Part shown: piece after piece, positions 6,281 through 13,767 of the stretch
Position numbering within the stretch: position 1 is the stretch's first letter
Layout of the letters: every line of letters starts with the position of its first letter
Source: DATHSN01 sp035464115
GTDB taxonomy: Bacteria; Actinomycetota; Acidimicrobiia; Acidimicrobiales; SKKL01
DNA: 20,962 nucleotides
Direction of reading: 5' to 3'
Assembly: GCA_035464115.1 (NCBI GenBank)
Contig: DATHSN010000148.1
Location: 1 to 20,962 of the forward strand
The notes under the pieces: generated by a model
The model's database searches: none
Told to the model about the DNA's origin: nothing
What the model saw: the letters and a program-made list of their open reading frames with translations, nothing else
Position numbers and translations under genes: made by a program

Positions 6281-7406
6281 GGCCGGGCGCCACCCACTGG
6301 ATCCAGTCGAGGTGCGGGTGGGAGCGGGCCAGCACCTGGTCACGGCGGTGGTCGCCCGCGAGGCGCACCACCGCCGTGATCGTGTTCCCGGCCATCTCCG
6401 GGGTGACCGAGGGATCGCGGCGGGGCACGTCCAGTCCGGGGACGGTGCGGGGCGGCTCGACCGAGACCCACCACACCGGCCGGTCGGACGCCAACGCCAC
6501 CAGCTCGGCGACGAAGCGGTCCGGCTCGGGCACGTAGGTGAGCGCCCAGCTGTGCACCACGCACAGCGCCGCGTCGGCGGGGAGGGTCGCCGCCACCCGG
6601 GCCAGGTCGGCCACCGCGTCGCCCGTCTCGATCCGCGGCGGGTCGAGACGGGCGCCGTCGATGGCGGCCCGCAGCCGCTCGAGGCGGTCGACCCGGTCGG
6701 GGAACACGCAGGCCTCCAGCCACCGGGTGGCGTCGAGATCGGTGACGTCGATGGGCGCCCGGTCGAGCCCGACCCGGGCCGCGACGGGGACCGCCTCGGT
6801 GGGCACCGGCACGGGGACCCCACCGTGGACCCGGCAGTCGAGCGCCGGCCGACCGTCGCGGTCGCCCGCGACGACGACCGCACCGCCCGGCTGGTGGTAG
6901 CCCAGCCGGTAGCGGTCGAAACGGAGGTTGAGCCCGGCGCTGGCGCCCACCTCGAGCAGCGCGAGAGGCCGGCCCGCCTGGGCGGCGACCAGGCCGAGGG
7001 CCGGGAGCAGCGCCAGCGAGCGCCCCACCTCGTTGGTCTGCACCGATCGTGTGGCGATGGTCGCCCGGAGCTCGGCGGATCGGGCCAGGGCGAGGGCCCG
7101 GAACGCCGGCCAGGGGTCGGCGGCGGGGCGGTCGGTCGGGTCGGGCGTGACGCTCGGGTACCAGCGGGCGAGGTCGAGGTCGGGCTCGGCCAGCACCAGG
7201 TCGTGCACGGCGGCGAGCAGGAGGACCGCCCGCCGTTGGTCGGCGGGGGCGGCGTCGAGCAGGCCCAGCACCTCGGGATCGTCGGCCGCCGCCGCGGTGA
7301 TCCGCCCGTAGAGCGGGGCCCGCACCCCGTCGGTGCGGGCGAACGCTCGGAAGTGGTCCGGCAGGTCGCCCCACCACGAGGTGGCGGGGTCGGACGGGTG
7401 GGGCAC
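6273..7406 (-). CDS. DUF2332 domain-containing protein
   Basis: This 377-residue cytoplasmic protein matches the DUF2332 family along its length. An N-terminal helical half contains the WWGDLPDHFRAFART region and SVQTNEVGR. The second half has LLEVGASAGLNLRFDRYRLGY (roughly residues 180-200), which resembles the glycine-rich motif I of class I methyltransferases. The C-terminal half carries VVHSWALTYVPEP and WWVSVEPP. A methyltransferase-like fold is inference; no activity is established that I know of. I start it at GTG 7406 because TACGCT lies 7 nt upstream. Starting at 7436 would put that -10 inside the gene. It is divergent from the DUF2505 gene and convergent with the L,D-transpeptidase gene. 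Confidence 0.85.
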   Translation of the reverse strand: MPHPSDPATSWWGDLPDHFRAFARTDGVRAPLYGRITAAAADDPEVLGLLDAAPADQRRAVLLLAAVHDLVLAEPDLDLARWYPSVTPDPTDRPAADPWPAFRALALARSAELRATIATRSVQTNEVGRSLALLPALGLVAAQAGRPLALLEVGASAGLNLRFDRYRLGYHQPGGAVVVAGDRDGRPALDCRVHGGVPVPVPTEAVPVAARVGLDRAPIDVTDLDATRWLEACVFPDRVDRLERLRAAIDGARLDPPRIETGDAVADLARVAATLPADAALCVVHSWALTYVPEPDRFVAELVALASDRPVWWVSVEPPRTVPGLDVPRRDPSVTPEMAGNTITAVVRLAGDHRRDQVLARSHPHLDWIQWVAPGPI

Positions 7407-7413
7407 GGCGGCG

Positions 7414-7419
7414 AGCGTA
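7414..7419 (-). promoter_or_regulatory. -10 element for DUF2332 gene (leaderless start)
   Basis: TACGCT on the minus strand ends 7 nt before the GTG at 7406. No Shine-Dalgarno is present, so the mRNA would begin at the start codon. Confidence 0.55.
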
Positions 7420-7455
7420 GGCGGGACGGTCGTCACACCCGGGCCAGGAACCCGA

Positions 7456-7461
7456 CAGACT
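7456..7461 (+). promoter_or_regulatory. Possible -10 element for DUF2505 gene
   Basis: CAGACT keeps A2 and T6 of the -10 hexamer and ends 7 nt before the GTG at 7469. No Shine-Dalgarno is visible. Confidence 0.4.
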
Positions 7462-7468
7462 GCGCGTC

Positions 7469-7966
7469 GTGGACTTCTCCGCCGAGCACCGCTTCGCCGC
7501 CCCTCCCGACCGGGTGGCCGCGGCCATGACCGACCCCGCGTTCGCCCCCCGACTCGTCGAGCTGCCCGACGTGGGCGCCGCCGAAGCGTTGGGGTCGGGC
7601 CGCGACGGGCCGGTCTCGTGGCTGCGGGTGCGGCTCGCCTACGACGGCCAGCTCGACCCGGTGGCCCAGCGGGTGCTCGGCGGCGACGAGGTGGCGTGGA
7701 TCCAGGAGTACCGGCTCGACGCGGCCCGGCTCACGGGCACGGTCGACATCACGCCCGAGCGCCACCAGGGCCTGCTGCGGTGCGGCGCCGCCCTGCGCCT
7801 GATCCCCGACGCCGATGGCACCCGGCGGACCATGACCGGCAGGCTCGAGGTGCGGGTGCCCCTGGTCGGCGGCCGGGCCGAGCGGGCGCTCGCCCCTGCC
7901 ATCCTGCGCCGGGTCGACATCGAGGCCGACCTGCTCGACACCTGGATGCGATCCGGCGACGACTGA
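7469..7966 (+). CDS. DUF2505 family protein (SRPBCC-like)
   Basis: This 165-residue soluble protein begins with FSAEHRFAAPPDRVAAAMTDPAF, the start typical of polyketide-cyclase/START-like (SRPBCC) hydrophobic-ligand-binding folds. It continues with alternating beta strands (VSWLRVRLAYDG, AWIQEYRLD, RRTMTGRLEVRVPLVGGRAE) and ends with a long helix (AERALAPAILRRVDIEADLLDTWM). This matches DUF2505, a family common in actinomycetes. Ligand and role are unknown. The GTG at 7469 fits the family N-terminus and the upstream -10. It is divergent from DUF2332 with 62 bp between the starts, and its stop lies 23 bp from the convergent galT stop. Confidence 0.78.
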   Translation: MDFSAEHRFAAPPDRVAAAMTDPAFAPRLVELPDVGAAEALGSGRDGPVSWLRVRLAYDGQLDPVAQRVLGGDEVAWIQEYRLDAARLTGTVDITPERHQGLLRCGAALRLIPDADGTRRTMTGRLEVRVPLVGGRAERALAPAILRRVDIEADLLDTWMRSGDD

Positions 7967-7989
7967 GGCGACCGCGGCGACCGAGCCGC

Positions 7990-8829
7990 TCAGGCCCGGC
8001 GCAGCTCGTCGGCGGCCACCTCGGGCACCACCGGGTTGAAGTGCACGCCGCTGCCCAGCTCGCCGGCGGCGATGAAGCGGGGCACCCCCGCCGCCCGCCA
8101 GATGGGGGCGATGTGGAGGTGGACCCGGGCCGAGGGCCACGCGCCGCCGTCGGTGGGGCGCTGGTGGAACCACATCATGTACGGCGCCGGCGCGTCGAAG
8201 TGCCGGTCGAGCCGGCCCAGCACGTCGACCAGCACCGCACCGAGATCGGTGGCCGTGGCGCGGGCCGAGGGGAGGTCGGGCAGCGGGTCGAACGGGGCCA
8301 CGAGCATCTCGTAGGGGTGCGCCGACGCGGCCGGGCACCACGCCCGCCAGGCGCCGTGGGTGGCGACCACCAGCTCGTCGGGCACCGGGTCGCCGAGCGG
8401 GTCGGCCCGCTCGAGCTCGATCCGGGCCGCCTCGGGCACCGCGCCGAACCCGTAGATCTGGCCGTGGGGGTGGGCGATGGTGGCGCCCACCGCCGGCCCG
8501 CGGTTCTCGAACACGAGGACGTAGCCCACGTCGTCGCGGGCCCCGAGGGCCTCGGTGCGGTCGGCCCACAGGTGCACCACGGCAGCGGCGCCGTCGACCC
8601 CGAGGTCGGCGAAGGTGGCGTCGTGGGCCGACGTGTAGAGGACGATCTCGGCCCGACCCCCGGGCAGGGGCGGCCACCGGTTGGGGAACCAACGGGTGAC
8701 GTAGGGCTCGGGCGCCTCGAGGCCGCCCGGGCAGAACGGACAGCCCGACGACGGCAAGTTGGGCCGGGCCTGGCGGGACCCCACGATGACCACCGTGCGC
8801 CCGGTGAGGGGGTCGATCCGCTCCTCCAC
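7990..8829 (-). CDS. galT: Galactose-1-phosphate uridylyltransferase
   Basis: This 279-residue nucleotidyltransferase of the histidine-triad superfamily exchanges UMP between UDP-glucose and galactose-1-phosphate in the Leloir pathway. It starts with the GalT signature IDPLTGRTVVIVGSRQARP. CPFC at 30-33 is the usual structural zinc site. The active-site motif HPHGQ spans 120-124 with nucleophile His122. The C-terminal half has HLHIAP (237-242) and the GalT-like ELGSGVHFNPVVPEVAADELR ending. It is shorter than the enterobacterial enzyme (about 350 residues). A related activity such as ADP-sugar phosphorylase cannot be excluded. The start is GTG 8829, 7 nt after a TACCGT -10. No galK or galE is present in the window. 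A CapA-like gene lies 26 bp upstream on the same strand. Confidence 0.85.
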   Translation of the reverse strand: MEERIDPLTGRTVVIVGSRQARPNLPSSGCPFCPGGLEAPEPYVTRWFPNRWPPLPGGRAEIVLYTSAHDATFADLGVDGAAAVVHLWADRTEALGARDDVGYVLVFENRGPAVGATIAHPHGQIYGFGAVPEAARIELERADPLGDPVPDELVVATHGAWRAWCPAASAHPYEMLVAPFDPLPDLPSARATATDLGAVLVDVLGRLDRHFDAPAPYMMWFHQRPTDGGAWPSARVHLHIAPIWRAAGVPRFIAAGELGSGVHFNPVVPEVAADELRRA

Positions 8830-8836
8830 CGGCGGC

Positions 8837-8842
8837 ACGGTA
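8837..8842 (-). promoter_or_regulatory. -10 element for galT (leaderless start)
   Basis: TACCGT on the minus strand lies in the 26-bp gap after the CapA-like gene and ends 7 nt before the GTG at 8829. It would give galT its own leaderless transcript even though it follows another gene. Confidence 0.55.
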
Positions 8843-8855
8843 GTCGCCGGGCTGC

Positions 8856-10070
8856 TCAGCCTCCGGAGATCGGCGTGGCCAGCGGACCCATGGCCTCGAC
8901 CGTGCGGGCCCACGAGTCGGGTGGTGCCGGCACGATGCGGTGACCGTCGTCGACCGCGACCCGCGTCGGCAGGTGCTCGACCGCCTCGACGGTGAACCCG
9001 CCGGCGCGCTCCTCGACGAACGTGACCCGCAGGATCACCCCGTCCTGGCGGTCGGCGCCGAGCATGTTCGACAGCAGGTTCCCCAAACCGAACGCCACCC
9101 ACAGGTCGCCGACCTGTTCGACCGGCTGCACGACGTGGGCGTGGTGGCCGATGACGAAGTCGATGTCGGGCGAGGTCGACAGCGCCGCGGCGACGTCTCG
9201 CTGCCATGCCGAAGGGGCCCGCTGGTACTCGTTGCCCCAGTGCAGGCTGGCCAGCACCACGTCGGCGCCCTCGGCCCGGGCCCGGGCGGCCTGGTCCCGG
9301 AGGCGAGCGGGGTCGATGAGCTCGGCCCGCCACGGGCGCTCGGCGGGGAGGCGGAACCCGTTCAGCCCGTAGGTGGCCGACAGGTGGGCGACGCGGATGC
9401 CGTCGACGTCGTAGACCCGGATGGTCTCGGCCTCTTCCGGGGTGCGGGCGGCCCCGGCGTGGCCCACCCCGACCCGATCGAGGTGGCCGAGGCTGGCGTC
9501 GATGCCCGCCTCGCCCCGGTCGTAGGTGTGGTTCGACGCGAACGAGCACCCGTCGAAGCCGGCGTGGGCGATGCCGTCGGCGAGCTCGAAGGGCGCGTTG
9601 AAGATCGGGTAGCTCGACAGGTCGCCGCCGTCGATCGACAGTGGGTTCTCGAGGTGGCACAGGGCCAGGTCGGCGCCGGCGATCACGTCGCGCACCGGGT
9701 CGAACATGGGCCGGAAGTCGTGACCGTCGCCCCCGGCGTGGGCGGCGGCCGACCGCGTCACCGCGGTGTGGATCAACAGGTCGCCGGCGGCCGCCATCGT
9801 GAACCGGCGCAACGGCGGCCGCTCGGGCGCCGCAGCGAGCAGCAGCTTGGGGGCGAGCACCACGGTCTCGGCCACCGGCTCGAGGTCGAGGGAGGGCGCC
9901 AGCGACGTGACCGGGGCCGGGGCGTCGGCCCGGTCGGGGCCGCCCGACGGCTCGCCCGACGACCCGCACGCGGCCGCCACCAGCGCCACCGTGAGGACCG
10001 CTGCCGCGAGCGCGGCGGCCGGAACACGACGGGATCGGGCCGCGGGTCGCCCGGTGTGACGCATCGACAC
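8856..10070 (-). CDS. CapA family (PGA_cap) lipoprotein
   Basis: This 404-residue lipoprotein has an Arg-rich start, a hydrophobic segment and lipobox AAAC with Cys35, then a Pro/Ala/Asp-rich linker. The PGA_cap calcineurin-like phosphatase domain spans about 90-330. It has the motifs AAAGDLLIH (Asp97), HLENPL (Glu141, Asn142), FASNHTYD (Asn180, His181), LHWGNEY (His277) and GHHAHVVQP (309-316). These would form a two-metal site on the outer face of the membrane. CapA proteins act in poly-gamma-glutamate synthesis, but most actinobacterial lipoprotein versions have no known substrate, and no capBC genes are present here. The GTG at 10070 has a GATGCT -10 ending 6 nt upstream; ATG 10064 is an alternative. 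It is divergent from the SDR gene. Confidence 0.87.
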   Translation of the reverse strand: MSMRHTGRPAARSRRVPAAALAAAVLTVALVAAACGSSGEPSGGPDRADAPAPVTSLAPSLDLEPVAETVVLAPKLLLAAAPERPPLRRFTMAAAGDLLIHTAVTRSAAAHAGGDGHDFRPMFDPVRDVIAGADLALCHLENPLSIDGGDLSSYPIFNAPFELADGIAHAGFDGCSFASNHTYDRGEAGIDASLGHLDRVGVGHAGAARTPEEAETIRVYDVDGIRVAHLSATYGLNGFRLPAERPWRAELIDPARLRDQAARARAEGADVVLASLHWGNEYQRAPSAWQRDVAAALSTSPDIDFVIGHHAHVVQPVEQVGDLWVAFGLGNLLSNMLGADRQDGVILRVTFVEERAGGFTVEAVEHLPTRVAVDDGHRIVPAPPDSWARTVEAMGPLATPISGG

Positions 10071-10076
10071 GCGAGC

Positions 10077-10082
10077 AGCATC
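10077..10082 (-). promoter_or_regulatory. Possible -10 element for CapA-like gene
   Basis: GATGCT on the minus strand ends 6 nt before the GTG at 10070, with no Shine-Dalgarno before either that GTG or the ATG two codons later. Confidence 0.35.
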
Positions 10083-10126
10083 GCGCCCGGGCGCGGGCCC
10101 GTCACGGCATTCGCCGTCGCGCCGGG

Positions 10127-10132
10127 CATCCT
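10127..10132 (+). promoter_or_regulatory. -10 element for SDR gene (leaderless start)
   Basis: CATCCT ends 6 nt before the ATG at 10139. The surrounding GGGCATCCTGGAGCCATG is almost identical to the start region of the methyltransferase gene. GGAG sits only 2 nt before the ATG, too close for a normal ribosome binding site. Confidence 0.45.
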
Positions 10133-10138
10133 GGAGCC

Positions 10139-11131
10139 ATGACCGCCGAGGGTGGGTTCACCGATCTGATCGACGAGGTCCTCGAGGCCACCGTCGTGCT
10201 CAGCTTCACCAACGTCGGCGCCGCCGCCCGGCGGCGCCTGTTCCACTGGGACGAGCCCGGGTCGCTGGCCGGCCGCACGGTGGCGATCACCGGGGCCAAC
10301 TCGGGTCTCGGGCTGGCCGCGGCGCGCGCCATGGCCGGGCGCGGCGCCTCGGTGTGGATGCTCGTGCGCGACGAGGCCAAGGGCGAGGCCGCCCGCGACG
10401 AGGTCATCGCCGCCACCGGCAACGACGACGTCAGCGTCCTGCTCGCCGACCTCGGCGACCTGGCCTCGGTGCGCGACGTGGCCGCCGAGCTGCGGGCCAA
10501 CGTGTCGTCGCTCGACGTGCTGGTGCACAACGCCGGAGCGCTCTACGACACCCGCCGGGAGTCGACCGACGGCATCGAGCTGACCCTGCAGGTGCACGTG
10601 GTCGCCCCGTTCCTGCTCACCGCCGAGCTGGTGGAGCCCCTCGCGTCGGCCGGCGGGCGGATCATCACCGTGGCATCGGGGGGCATGTACACCCAGCCGC
10701 TCACCCTCGACGACCTCCAGTCCGCCCACGACTACAAGGGCACCACCGCCTACGCCCGGGCCAAGCGGGCCCAGGTGCTGCTCACCGAGGAGTGGGCCGA
10801 GCGGCTGGCGCCACGGGGGATCACCGTGCACGCCATGCACCCGGGGTGGGCCGACACGCCGGGCGTCACCGCCTCGCTGCCCGGCTTCGCCAAGGTCACC
10901 GGGCCGTTCCTGCGCTCCCCCGACGACGGCGCCGACACCATCGTCTGGCTGGCCGCCGCCCCCGAGGGCGCCGACACCACCGGGCGCTTCTGGCTCGACC
11001 GCCGACCCCGGGCCACCCACAAGGTGCCGTGGACCCGCAGCGGCGACGAGCATCGCCGCGAGCTGTGGGACGCGGTGGCCGACCTGGCTGGCGTGCCCGC
11101 CGACCAGCTCCCCGCCCCCGCCGGCCCCTGA
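10139..11131 (+). CDS. SDR family NAD(P)-dependent oxidoreductase (DHRS12-like)
   Basis: This 330-residue protein is a classical short-chain dehydrogenase with a 45-residue N-terminal extension. Residues 51-58 (TGANSGLG) form the dinucleotide loop, NAG is at 131-133, the catalytic Ser is near 180, and the Tyr-x3-Lys pair is Tyr205 and Lys209 (YARAK). HAMHPGWADTPGV follows the active site. The long N-terminal extension and the motif around YARAKRAQVLLTEEWAERL resemble the DHRS12 and retinol-dehydrogenase-like group. The substrate is unknown. The ATG at 10139 is supported by the adjacent -10. The C-terminal part is unusually long and Trp/Arg-rich. A methyltransferase gene follows after 44 bp with its own start module. 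Confidence 0.9.
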   Translation: MTAEGGFTDLIDEVLEATVVLSFTNVGAAARRRLFHWDEPGSLAGRTVAITGANSGLGLAAARAMAGRGASVWMLVRDEAKGEAARDEVIAATGNDDVSVLLADLGDLASVRDVAAELRANVSSLDVLVHNAGALYDTRRESTDGIELTLQVHVVAPFLLTAELVEPLASAGGRIITVASGGMYTQPLTLDDLQSAHDYKGTTAYARAKRAQVLLTEEWAERLAPRGITVHAMHPGWADTPGVTASLPGFAKVTGPFLRSPDDGADTIVWLAAAPEGADTTGRFWLDRRPRATHKVPWTRSGDEHRRELWDAVADLAGVPADQLPAPAGP

Positions 11132-11162
11132 GCCCTGCTCACCTGGCGCCGGCCGGGTCGGG

Positions 11163-11168
11163 CATCCT
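11163..11168 (+). promoter_or_regulatory. -10 element for methyltransferase gene (leaderless start)
   Basis: CATCCT ends 7 nt before the ATG at 11176, within GGGCATCCTGGCAGCCATG, nearly the same as the SDR start module. Confidence 0.45.
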
Positions 11169-11175
11169 GGCAGCC

Positions 11176-11790
11176 ATGGATCGCGACGCCTGGAACCAGC
11201 GCTACTCGTCCCCCGACCTGGTGTGGACGGCCACGCCGAACCGCACCGTCGCCGAGCAGGTGGCCGACCTCGAGCCGGGTCGGGCCCTCGACCTGGCCAC
11301 CGGCGAGGGCCGCAACGCCATCTGGCTGGCCGAGCAGGGGTGGCGGGTCACCGCCGTCGACTTCTCCGACGCCGGCATCGCCACCGGCCGGCGCATGGCC
11401 GCCGAGCGCGACGTCGACGTCGACTGGGTGGTCGACGACGTCACCGTCCACCGACCCGAGCCCGGCGCCTACGACCTGGTGCTCATCGCCTACCTGCACC
11501 TGCCCGCCGCCCAGCGCCACTCGGTGATGGCGGCGGCCCGCGAGGCGGTGGCGCCGGGCGGCACGTTCCTGCTGGTCGGCCACGACCTGTCGAACATCGA
11601 GCACGGTCACGGCGGCCCGCAGGACCCGGCGGTGCTGTGCACCCCCGACGACATCGCCGCCGATCTGCCCGGCTTCGACATCGAGCGCGCCGAGGTCCTC
11701 GAGCGGGTGGTGGCCCTCGACCCCGGTCACGGCGGACCGTCCGAGGCCGTGGCCCTCGACACCTTCGTGCGGGCCCGCCGCCCCGCCTGA
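11176..11790 (+). CDS. Class I SAM-dependent methyltransferase
   Basis: This 204-residue enzyme has the Rossmann-like SAM fold. It begins with DAWNQRYSSPDLVWTATPN, typical of TehB/thiopurine-type methyltransferases. Motif I is LDLATGEGRNAIWLA (38-52), the acidic end of strand beta2 is TAVDFSDAGI (Asp62), VDDVT is at 86-90, and YDLVLIAYLHLP is the motif IV region. VAPGGTFLLVGHD is the post-III strand. Several conserved His and Gly residues (HGHGGPQD, GHGGPSEA) lie in the C-terminal third. The acceptor is unknown; tellurite or small thiol or acid substrates are only possibilities suggested by the subfamily. It may be co-transcribed with the SDR gene, but its own -10 is present. Confidence 0.88.
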   Translation: MDRDAWNQRYSSPDLVWTATPNRTVAEQVADLEPGRALDLATGEGRNAIWLAEQGWRVTAVDFSDAGIATGRRMAAERDVDVDWVVDDVTVHRPEPGAYDLVLIAYLHLPAAQRHSVMAAAREAVAPGGTFLLVGHDLSNIEHGHGGPQDPAVLCTPDDIAADLPGFDIERAEVLERVVALDPGHGGPSEAVALDTFVRARRPA

Positions 11791-11816
11791 GCGGCCGGCC
11801 CGAGCACGCCGCTCAG
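11787..11816. terminator. Bidirectional inverted repeat at convergent stops
   Basis: CTGAGCGGC (11787-11795) and GCCGCTCAG (11808-11816) form a perfect 9-bp stem with a 12-nt loop. The stems contain the stop codons of the methyltransferase and crotonase genes. No T-run is present. Confidence 0.5.
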
Positions 11817-12706
11817 CGGAAGGGACGCTCCTCCCACCATGGGAACACCTCGGGCATCTGGTCGCTGGGACGCAGCGTGAACTCCGGGGGGCGCTTCTCG
11901 AGGAACGACACGACGCCCTCGCGGGCGTCGGCGGCGGCACCGAGCTGGGCGATGGCCCGGCTGTCGACCACGTGGGCCTCCATCGGGTGGTCGGCGCCCA
12001 GCATGCGCCACATCATCTGGCGCGACATCGCCACCGACACCGCCGACGTGCTCGACGCGATCTCGCCGGCCAACTCGTAGGCGGCGGGCAGCAGGTCGGC
12101 GTCGGGCAGCACCCGGCGCACCAGGCCGCCGGCGAGGGCCTCGGACGCCGGGAACACCCGCCCGGTGGCCACCCACTCCATGGCCTGGCTGATGCCCACC
12201 ACCCGGGGCAGGAACCAGCTCGAGCACGCCTCGGGGACGATCCCCCGCCGGGCGAACACGAAGCCCATCTTGGCGCTCTCGGCCGCCAGCCGGACGTCCA
12301 TCGGCAGCGTCATGGTGACCCCGACCCCGACCGCAGGGCCGTTGATGGCGGCGATGACGGGCTTGAGGCTCTCGAAGATCCGCAGCGACACCCGCCCGCC
12401 GCCGTCGCGCAACCGGTCGAGCTCCTCGGCCTCGGTGCGCGCCGCGCCGTCGTCGTGGGCCGCAGCGTCGAACGTGGCCCCGCCCGACTCGAGGTCGGCG
12501 CCCGCGCAGAACCCCCGCCCGGCGCCGGTGACCACCACCGCCCGCACGTCGTCGTCGGCGTCGGAGGCGTCGAACGCGGCGATGAGCTCCCACATCATCC
12601 GCCCGGTGAACGCGTTGAGCCGGTCGGGCCGGTTCAGCGTGATCGTGGCGATGCGATCGGCCACCTCGTAGGTGATGTGCTCGAAGCTGGCGGTGTCGGG
12701 TGCCAC
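11813..12706 (-). CDS. Crotonase superfamily protein (enoyl-CoA isomerase-like)
   Basis: This 297-residue enzyme acts on acyl-CoA thioesters. Oxyanion-hole segments are GFCAGADL (65-72) and NGPAVGVG (122-129). The two glutamates of enoyl-CoA hydratase are absent: by alignment to the rat enzyme, the positions of Glu144 and Glu164 are Thr131 and Phe151. Glu159 in VPEACSSWFLP instead falls where delta3,delta2-enoyl-CoA isomerases have their catalytic glutamate. An isomerase-type reaction in fatty-acid degradation is therefore more likely than hydration (inference). The GTG at 12706 follows an AGGGGGGA tract a few bases upstream and matches the family N-terminus. It is divergent from azlC. Confidence 0.85.
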   Translation of the reverse strand: MAPDTASFEHITYEVADRIATITLNRPDRLNAFTGRMMWELIAAFDASDADDDVRAVVVTGAGRGFCAGADLESGGATFDAAAHDDGAARTEAEELDRLRDGGGRVSLRIFESLKPVIAAINGPAVGVGVTMTLPMDVRLAAESAKMGFVFARRGIVPEACSSWFLPRVVGISQAMEWVATGRVFPASEALAGGLVRRVLPDADLLPAAYELAGEIASSTSAVSVAMSRQMMWRMLGADHPMEAHVVDSRAIAQLGAAADAREGVVSFLEKRPPEFTLRPSDQMPEVFPWWEERPFR

Positions 12707-12742
12707 CGGTCCCCCCTGGTCGGTCGTCGTCTCGTCGCCCGG

Positions 12743-12748
12743 TAGCGT
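12743..12748 (+). promoter_or_regulatory. -10 element for azlC
   Basis: TAGCGT matches TANNNT and ends 12 nt before the ATG at 12761, which would leave a leader of about 5 nt. The 54-bp region 12707-12760 must also hold the start of the divergent crotonase transcript. Confidence 0.45.
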
Positions 12749-12760
12749 CGCAGATCCGAG

Positions 12761-13468
12761 ATGCCTGCCCGTCACGACCGCCCTCCCCGCCCCCGCTTCG
12801 TGCGCGACGGCGTCGTGCTCGGCGCCGCCGTCGGGCTGTTCGGGGTCACCTTCGGGGTCCTCGCCACCACCGCCGGGCTCTCGGTGGCCCAGGCCTCGGT
12901 CATGTCGCTGCTGGTCTTCACCGGCGCCTCGCAGTTCGCCGTGGTCGGCGTGGTGGCGTCGGGCGGGTCACCACCCGCGGCCTTGGCCAGCGCGCTGCTG
13001 CTGGCCGCCCGCAACGGCGTCTACGGCCTCACCCTGCACCGCCACCTTCGGGGTGGGCGGCTGCGTCGCCTGCTCGCCGCCCAGCTCGTCATCGACGAGT
13101 CGACCGCGATGGCCGTCGGCCAGCACGACGAGCGCCACGCCGAGGGCGCGTTCTGGGTGGCGGGCCTGTCGGTGTTCGTGTTCTGGAACCTGGGGACGCT
13201 CGCCGGGGCGCTCGGCGGCGACGCGCTCGGCGACCCCGAGCGCTGGGGCCTCGACGCCGCCTTCCCCGCCGGGTTCATCGCCCTGGCCGCCCCCCACCTC
13301 GGCACCCGGGCCGGCCAGGTGGCCGCCGCGGTGGGTGCCCTGGTGGCCCTCGGCGCCATCCCGCTGCTGCCGGCCGGCGCCCCGATCCTGGCCGCGTCGC
13401 TCGGCGCAGTGGTGGCCCTCCGGGTGCGACCCGGCCCCGAGCCGCTCGTGCAGGACCCGGCGCCGTGA
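12761..13468 (+). CDS. azlC: AzlC family branched-chain amino acid exporter, large subunit
   Basis: This 235-residue inner-membrane protein forms, with AzlD, an exporter for branched-chain and related amino acids (BrnFE type). The family motifs are present: a first helix GAAVGLFGVTFGVLA, then SLLVFTGASQFAVVGVV (about residues 49-65), LLLAARNGVYGL (about 79-90) and later helices ending in LVALGAIPLLPAGAPILAASLGAVVAL. The N-terminus is Arg/Pro-rich and cytoplasmic. The ATG at 12761 is supported by the upstream -10 hexamer. The TGA stop overlaps the azlD GTG start in GTGA, so the two are translationally coupled. Confidence 0.9.
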   Translation: MPARHDRPPRPRFVRDGVVLGAAVGLFGVTFGVLATTAGLSVAQASVMSLLVFTGASQFAVVGVVASGGSPPAALASALLLAARNGVYGLTLHRHLRGGRLRRLLAAQLVIDESTAMAVGQHDERHAEGAFWVAGLSVFVFWNLGTLAGALGGDALGDPERWGLDAAFPAGFIALAAPHLGTRAGQVAAAVGALVALGAIPLLPAGAPILAASLGAVVALRVRPGPEPLVQDPAP

Positions 13469-13767
13469 GCTGGTGGCTCATCCTCGCCCTCGCCGCCGGC
13501 GCCTACCTGTTCAAGGCCGTCGGCCTGCTCGCCTTCGACGCCCGACCCCCGTCGCCGGCGGTGCTGCGGTTCCTGCGGCTGCTGCCCCCGGCGCTCTTGG
13601 CCGGGCTGGTGGTGGTGCAGACCCTGGCCGTCGACGAGGCGATCGTGGTCGACGCCCGGGCCGCGGGCGTGGCCGCGGGGGCGATCGCCGCGTGGCGACG
13701 GGCCCCGTTCCTCGTGGTGATCGGCCTGGCCGCCGCCGTCACCGCCGCCCTGCGGGCGGTCACCTGA
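13465..13767 (+). CDS. azlD: AzlD family branched-chain amino acid exporter, small subunit
   Basis: This 100-residue membrane protein has about four hydrophobic helices. It starts SWWLILALAAGAYLFKAVGL, the usual AzlD opening, and has the central RFLRLLPPALLAGLVVVQTL segment with the conserved LPPALLA-type motif. A basic loop AAWRRAPFLVVIG precedes the last helix. It is the obligate partner of AzlC. The GTG start at 13465 overlaps the azlC stop by 4 bp, which is typical of coupled translation. Its stop lies 9 bp from the convergent ftsX stop and within a shared inverted repeat. Confidence 0.9.
   Translation: MSWWLILALAAGAYLFKAVGLLAFDARPPSPAVLRFLRLLPPALLAGLVVVQTLAVDEAIVVDARAAGVAAGAIAAWRRAPFLVVIGLAAAVTAALRAVT

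Noticed and set aside
7963..7993. Strong terminator between the DUF2505 and galT stops
   Set aside because: Only CTGAG/CTCAG pair cleanly, the middle mismatches and there is no T-run, so I did not list it as a feature.
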